From assembly GCA_040754075.1 (NCBI GenBank), contig JBFMDH010000015.1, positions 62,001 to 126,000 on the forward strand: a stretch of 64,000 nt of DNA, written 5' to 3'. Each line of letters starts with the position of its first letter. Position 1 is the stretch's first letter. Positions 61,902 through 64,000 of the stretch are shown here, piece by piece. The notes below the pieces were generated by a model. The model saw nothing but the letters and a program-made list of their open reading frames with translations. It had not been told where the DNA came from and searched no databases. Made by a program: the position numbers and the translations under genes. This DNA is from Acidobacteriota bacterium (GTDB lineage Bacteria; Acidobacteriota; Blastocatellia; UBA7656).

Positions 61902-63686
61902 ATGAGAAAACGAATCGAGCAAAAATCTGCATCGGACACCCGCGCCGATGCCTCATCCCAATCACCAGCTAAACCTGCTTCTACAGACCGCCGCGAATTC
62001 CTGGAGAAAATCGGCGCGGCTACCGTAGCGGCAAGTGTGGTCAGCATCGTTGGTGTCGAAACTGCGCAGGCGCAGGAAGCGCAAGAGATCGACACTCAGG
62101 TGCTTGGCCCGCTCGGCAGCAATAAACGCGCAAAAACCGCTTATCAAACCCGCGTATCAATGGCGGCGCAACAACGCGCTGTACCAGACCCGGGGCATCC
62201 AGACAATGGCGATGAAGCGCGATATGCCAATAAAATCGGCAGTTTTACAAAATCGTTGAAACATCACCCGACCACCGGCGAAGTTGACCCGGCGGCTTAT
62301 CAGGCGTTCATCAATGCGCTGAGCAGCGGCAAAAACGCTGATTTTGATGCGCTGGTCACCAGTGGTCATTTCGGCACCGCTGATCAGTCGCGTCGCCGTC
62401 GCCTGGTCAATCCGCAATCCGGTTACGCTTTCGATCTCGAAGGCGCGGATTCCTATAAATTGCAGATGCCTCCGTCCCCGGCTTTTGCGAGCGCCGAAGA
62501 AGCCGGGGAAATGGTTGAACTTTACTGGATGGCATTGCTTCGCGATGTTGCGTTCACAGAATACGAAACCCATCCGCTGGCTGCTGCCGCTGCCGATGAT
62601 TTATCGACGATGTCGGATTTTCACGGACCTAAGGCAGGTGGGCGCGTCACTCCGCAAATGCTTTTCCGCGATACTTATGCGGGCTGCACCACGGGTCCTT
62701 ACATTTCGCAATTTCTTTTGCAACCCGCAGGCTTTGGCGCGCAGGAAATTGACCAGCGCGTGAGAACCCATGTGCCGGGCATTGATTTCATGACCACCTT
62801 TCAGGAATGGCTCGATGTGCAAAACGGGGTTGTGCCCACGCAACAGTTCACCAATGGCGACGCCTATTTCTGTCGCAATGGTCGTGACCTCAGTTTCTAT
62901 GTTCACATAGACGTGTTGTTCCAAGCCTATTTTGTCGCCTTTCTGGTGTTGGCAAATGGCGGTTATCCGCTGGATGCGGGCAATCCTTACGGGCAAATCC
63001 TCGACGGAGGAGCCGGCAGAGCTTTGCCGGTTGGCGTTTCGGGGTCCATATCGCAAGTCGGGTTTGGCACTTTCGGCGCTCCGGCAATCGCTACGATGGT
63101 CTGTGAACCGTCATCACGCGCCCTCAAAGCCCAATGGTTCCAGAAATGGATGGTGCATCGCCGTTTGCGTCCAGAAGAGTTCGGTGGGCGTGTCGAAGTT
63201 CAACGATTGAATCGCGCTACCTATCCGTTCCATGCAGACCTGACGCGCTCAAGTGTATTGAATCAGGTGTTCAGCCAATATGGTTCGCATCTGTTGCCGC
63301 AAGTCTTCCCGGAAGGCTCACCCGTTCATACCTCTTATGGTTCGGGACACGCGACCGTTGCTGGTGCCTGCGTAACCATGCTCAAGGCTTTCTTTGATGA
63401 ATCGGCAGTCATTAAAAACCCGGTGATGCCAAGCGCCGATGGACAATCGCTGGTGCCTTACGAGGGCGAACCGCTCACCGTTGGCGGCGAATTGAATAAG
63501 ATTGCCTCGAATATTTCCCAAGGCAGAAACATCGCCGGCGTACACTGGCGCACCGATGCTACGGAAGCCAACAAACTCGGCGAAGCGGTCGCCATCAATA
63601 TTTTGCGCGATACCAAGAGTTGTTATCACGAAAGTTTCGGCGGCTTCTCCTTAACGAAATTCGACGGCACGCGCATTACCATTTAA
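61902..63686 (+). CDS. Tat-exported vanadium-dependent haloperoxidase/PAP2-like protein
   Basis: A 594-residue protein. The N-terminus has a twin-arginine motif at residues 30-31 (DRREFLEKIG) followed by a hydrophobic stretch and AQAQE. The C-terminal half shows the vanadate/phosphate site: KWMVHRRLRPEEFGG, TSYGSGHATVAGACVTMLKA (the GSGH loop) and AGVHWRTDATEANKLGEAVA. Known members oxidise halides with H2O2; some PAP2-like relatives are phosphatases, so halogenation is not certain. Length matches bacterial chloroperoxidase-type enzymes. GGGGG lies 6 nt before the ATG. Tat export suggests folding with cofactor in the cytoplasm. Confidence 0.85.
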   Translation: MRKRIEQKSASDTRADASSQSPAKPASTDRREFLEKIGAATVAASVVSIVGVETAQAQEAQEIDTQVLGPLGSNKRAKTAYQTRVSMAAQQRAVPDPGHPDNGDEARYANKIGSFTKSLKHHPTTGEVDPAAYQAFINALSSGKNADFDALVTSGHFGTADQSRRRRLVNPQSGYAFDLEGADSYKLQMPPSPAFASAEEAGEMVELYWMALLRDVAFTEYETHPLAAAAADDLSTMSDFHGPKAGGRVTPQMLFRDTYAGCTTGPYISQFLLQPAGFGAQEIDQRVRTHVPGIDFMTTFQEWLDVQNGVVPTQQFTNGDAYFCRNGRDLSFYVHIDVLFQAYFVAFLVLANGGYPLDAGNPYGQILDGGAGRALPVGVSGSISQVGFGTFGAPAIATMVCEPSSRALKAQWFQKWMVHRRLRPEEFGGRVEVQRLNRATYPFHADLTRSSVLNQVFSQYGSHLLPQVFPEGSPVHTSYGSGHATVAGACVTMLKAFFDESAVIKNPVMPSADGQSLVPYEGEPLTVGGELNKIASNISQGRNIAGVHWRTDATEANKLGEAVAINILRDTKSCYHESFGGFSLTKFDGTRITI

Positions 63687-63705
63687 GCAAAGCAAGCGTG
63701 AATTC

Positions 63706-63754
63706 AAAACCCAAAGGGGCGTGATAAGTTGCTTATCATACCCCTTTGGGTTTT
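63706..63754. terminator. Bidirectional terminator
   Basis: A 14-bp perfect outer stem (AAAACCCAAAGGGG and its complement) with an inner 7-bp stem TGATAAG/CTTATCA. T-runs on both sides serve the haloperoxidase gene (plus) and the peroxiredoxin gene (minus). Confidence 0.9.
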
Positions 63755-63761
63755 ATGGGTT

Positions 63762-64000
63762 CTAAAGCAGCGCGAGCACTTCATCCGGGTGTGTACCGGG
63801 AGTGACTTGCGCGAAGGCGTGAGCGATGTTGCCCTGCTCATCAACTACATAAGAGATGCGTTTGGCATAAACGGCGTCGGGTGTATCACAAGCCCCGTAA
63901 GCTATGCCGATTTTTCTTTCCTTATCGCAGAGTAATTTGAAAGGGAAGTCGAATTTTTGCGCGAAGGCGAGATTTTCTTCGGGAGTGTCAAAACTGACGC
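63762..64000 (-). CDS. Peroxiredoxin (AhpC/TSA, Bcp-like), C-terminal part only
   Basis: The frame enters from the right window edge and ends with TAG at 63762. About 79 residues are visible: SFDTPEENLAFAQKFDFPFK, then LCDKERKIGIAYGA, YAKRISYVVDEQGNIAHAF and the C-terminus HPDEVLALL. This is the C-terminal half of a thioredoxin-fold peroxiredoxin of the Bcp/PrxQ type, which reduces hydroperoxides. The peroxidatic Cys lies outside the window. The stop lies 8 nt from a bidirectional terminator. Confidence 0.85.
   Translation of the reverse strand, partial: VSFDTPEENLAFAQKFDFPFKLLCDKERKIGIAYGACDTPDAVYAKRISYVVDEQGNIAHAFAQVTPGTHPDEVLALL

Overview
The window looks like chromosomal DNA of an acidobacterium, probably class Blastocatellia. 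The pointers are two ~804-residue duplicated orphan FtsX/MacB permeases (ADOP type) with no ATPase partner nearby, a Ser/Thr kinase fused to TPRs, a winged-helix/TM/TolB-like regulator, DUF5678 and retropepsin relics, Uma2, a DUF3373 porin and many lipoproteins. The taxonomy is inferred from gene content only. Plasmid, phage, CRISPR, rRNA or a complete insertion sequence was not seen.

Layout. 0-1 kb: two paralogous secreted small proteins, the first cut by the window edge. 1.1-7.6 kb: a GAF/SpoIIE phosphatase coupled to an ADOP permease, and a second ADOP permease. 7.9-11.7 kb: a copper-themed set with a Cys-rich exported protein, a CusF-like lipoprotein and a 790-residue polypeptide that joins cytochrome c, an MbnP-like copper protein and an MbnH/MauG-like diheme peroxidase. 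12-17.8 kb: HTH protein, hemerythrin, epimerase, BamD-like lipoprotein, Rpe, PASTA protein and a 57-residue membrane protein. 18-28.7 kb: DUF1028 protein, fatty acid hydroxylase, acyl-CoA synthetase, an HNH-nuclease relic, MFS, Uma2, peptide-binding lipoprotein, TonB-domain protein, NagZ, MtnA. 29-33 kb: an apparent operon of monoheme cytochrome, DUF3373 porin, octaheme cytochrome and ArsR regulator, resembling an electron conduit. 33.4-40.6 kb: zinc-ribbon protein, OPT transporter, Aat, APC permease, DegT aminotransferase. 40.6-46 kb: four Arg/Pro tRNAs with TPR, HEAT, RpsU, acylphosphatase and Apt genes. 46-64 kb: ankyrin protein, kinase, M14 peptidase, a C39-like two-gene module in a patch of gene relics, winged-helix/TolB protein, WD40 protein, two proteins of unknown function, a Tat-exported vanadium haloperoxidase and a partial peroxiredoxin.

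A second layer cuts across the genes. At least ten intergenic sites carry degenerate tandem arrays with a 7-nt (sometimes 8- or 9-nt) period, usually as the two arms of an imperfect inverted repeat. The unit differs from site to site. Several arrays run into coding sequence: one encodes the hydrophobic core of a lipoprotein signal peptide, one makes up the C-terminal tail of the PASTA protein, and at least four genes take their stop codon from array DNA. This repeat system and the cytochrome-MbnP-MbnH fusion are the most unusual things seen.
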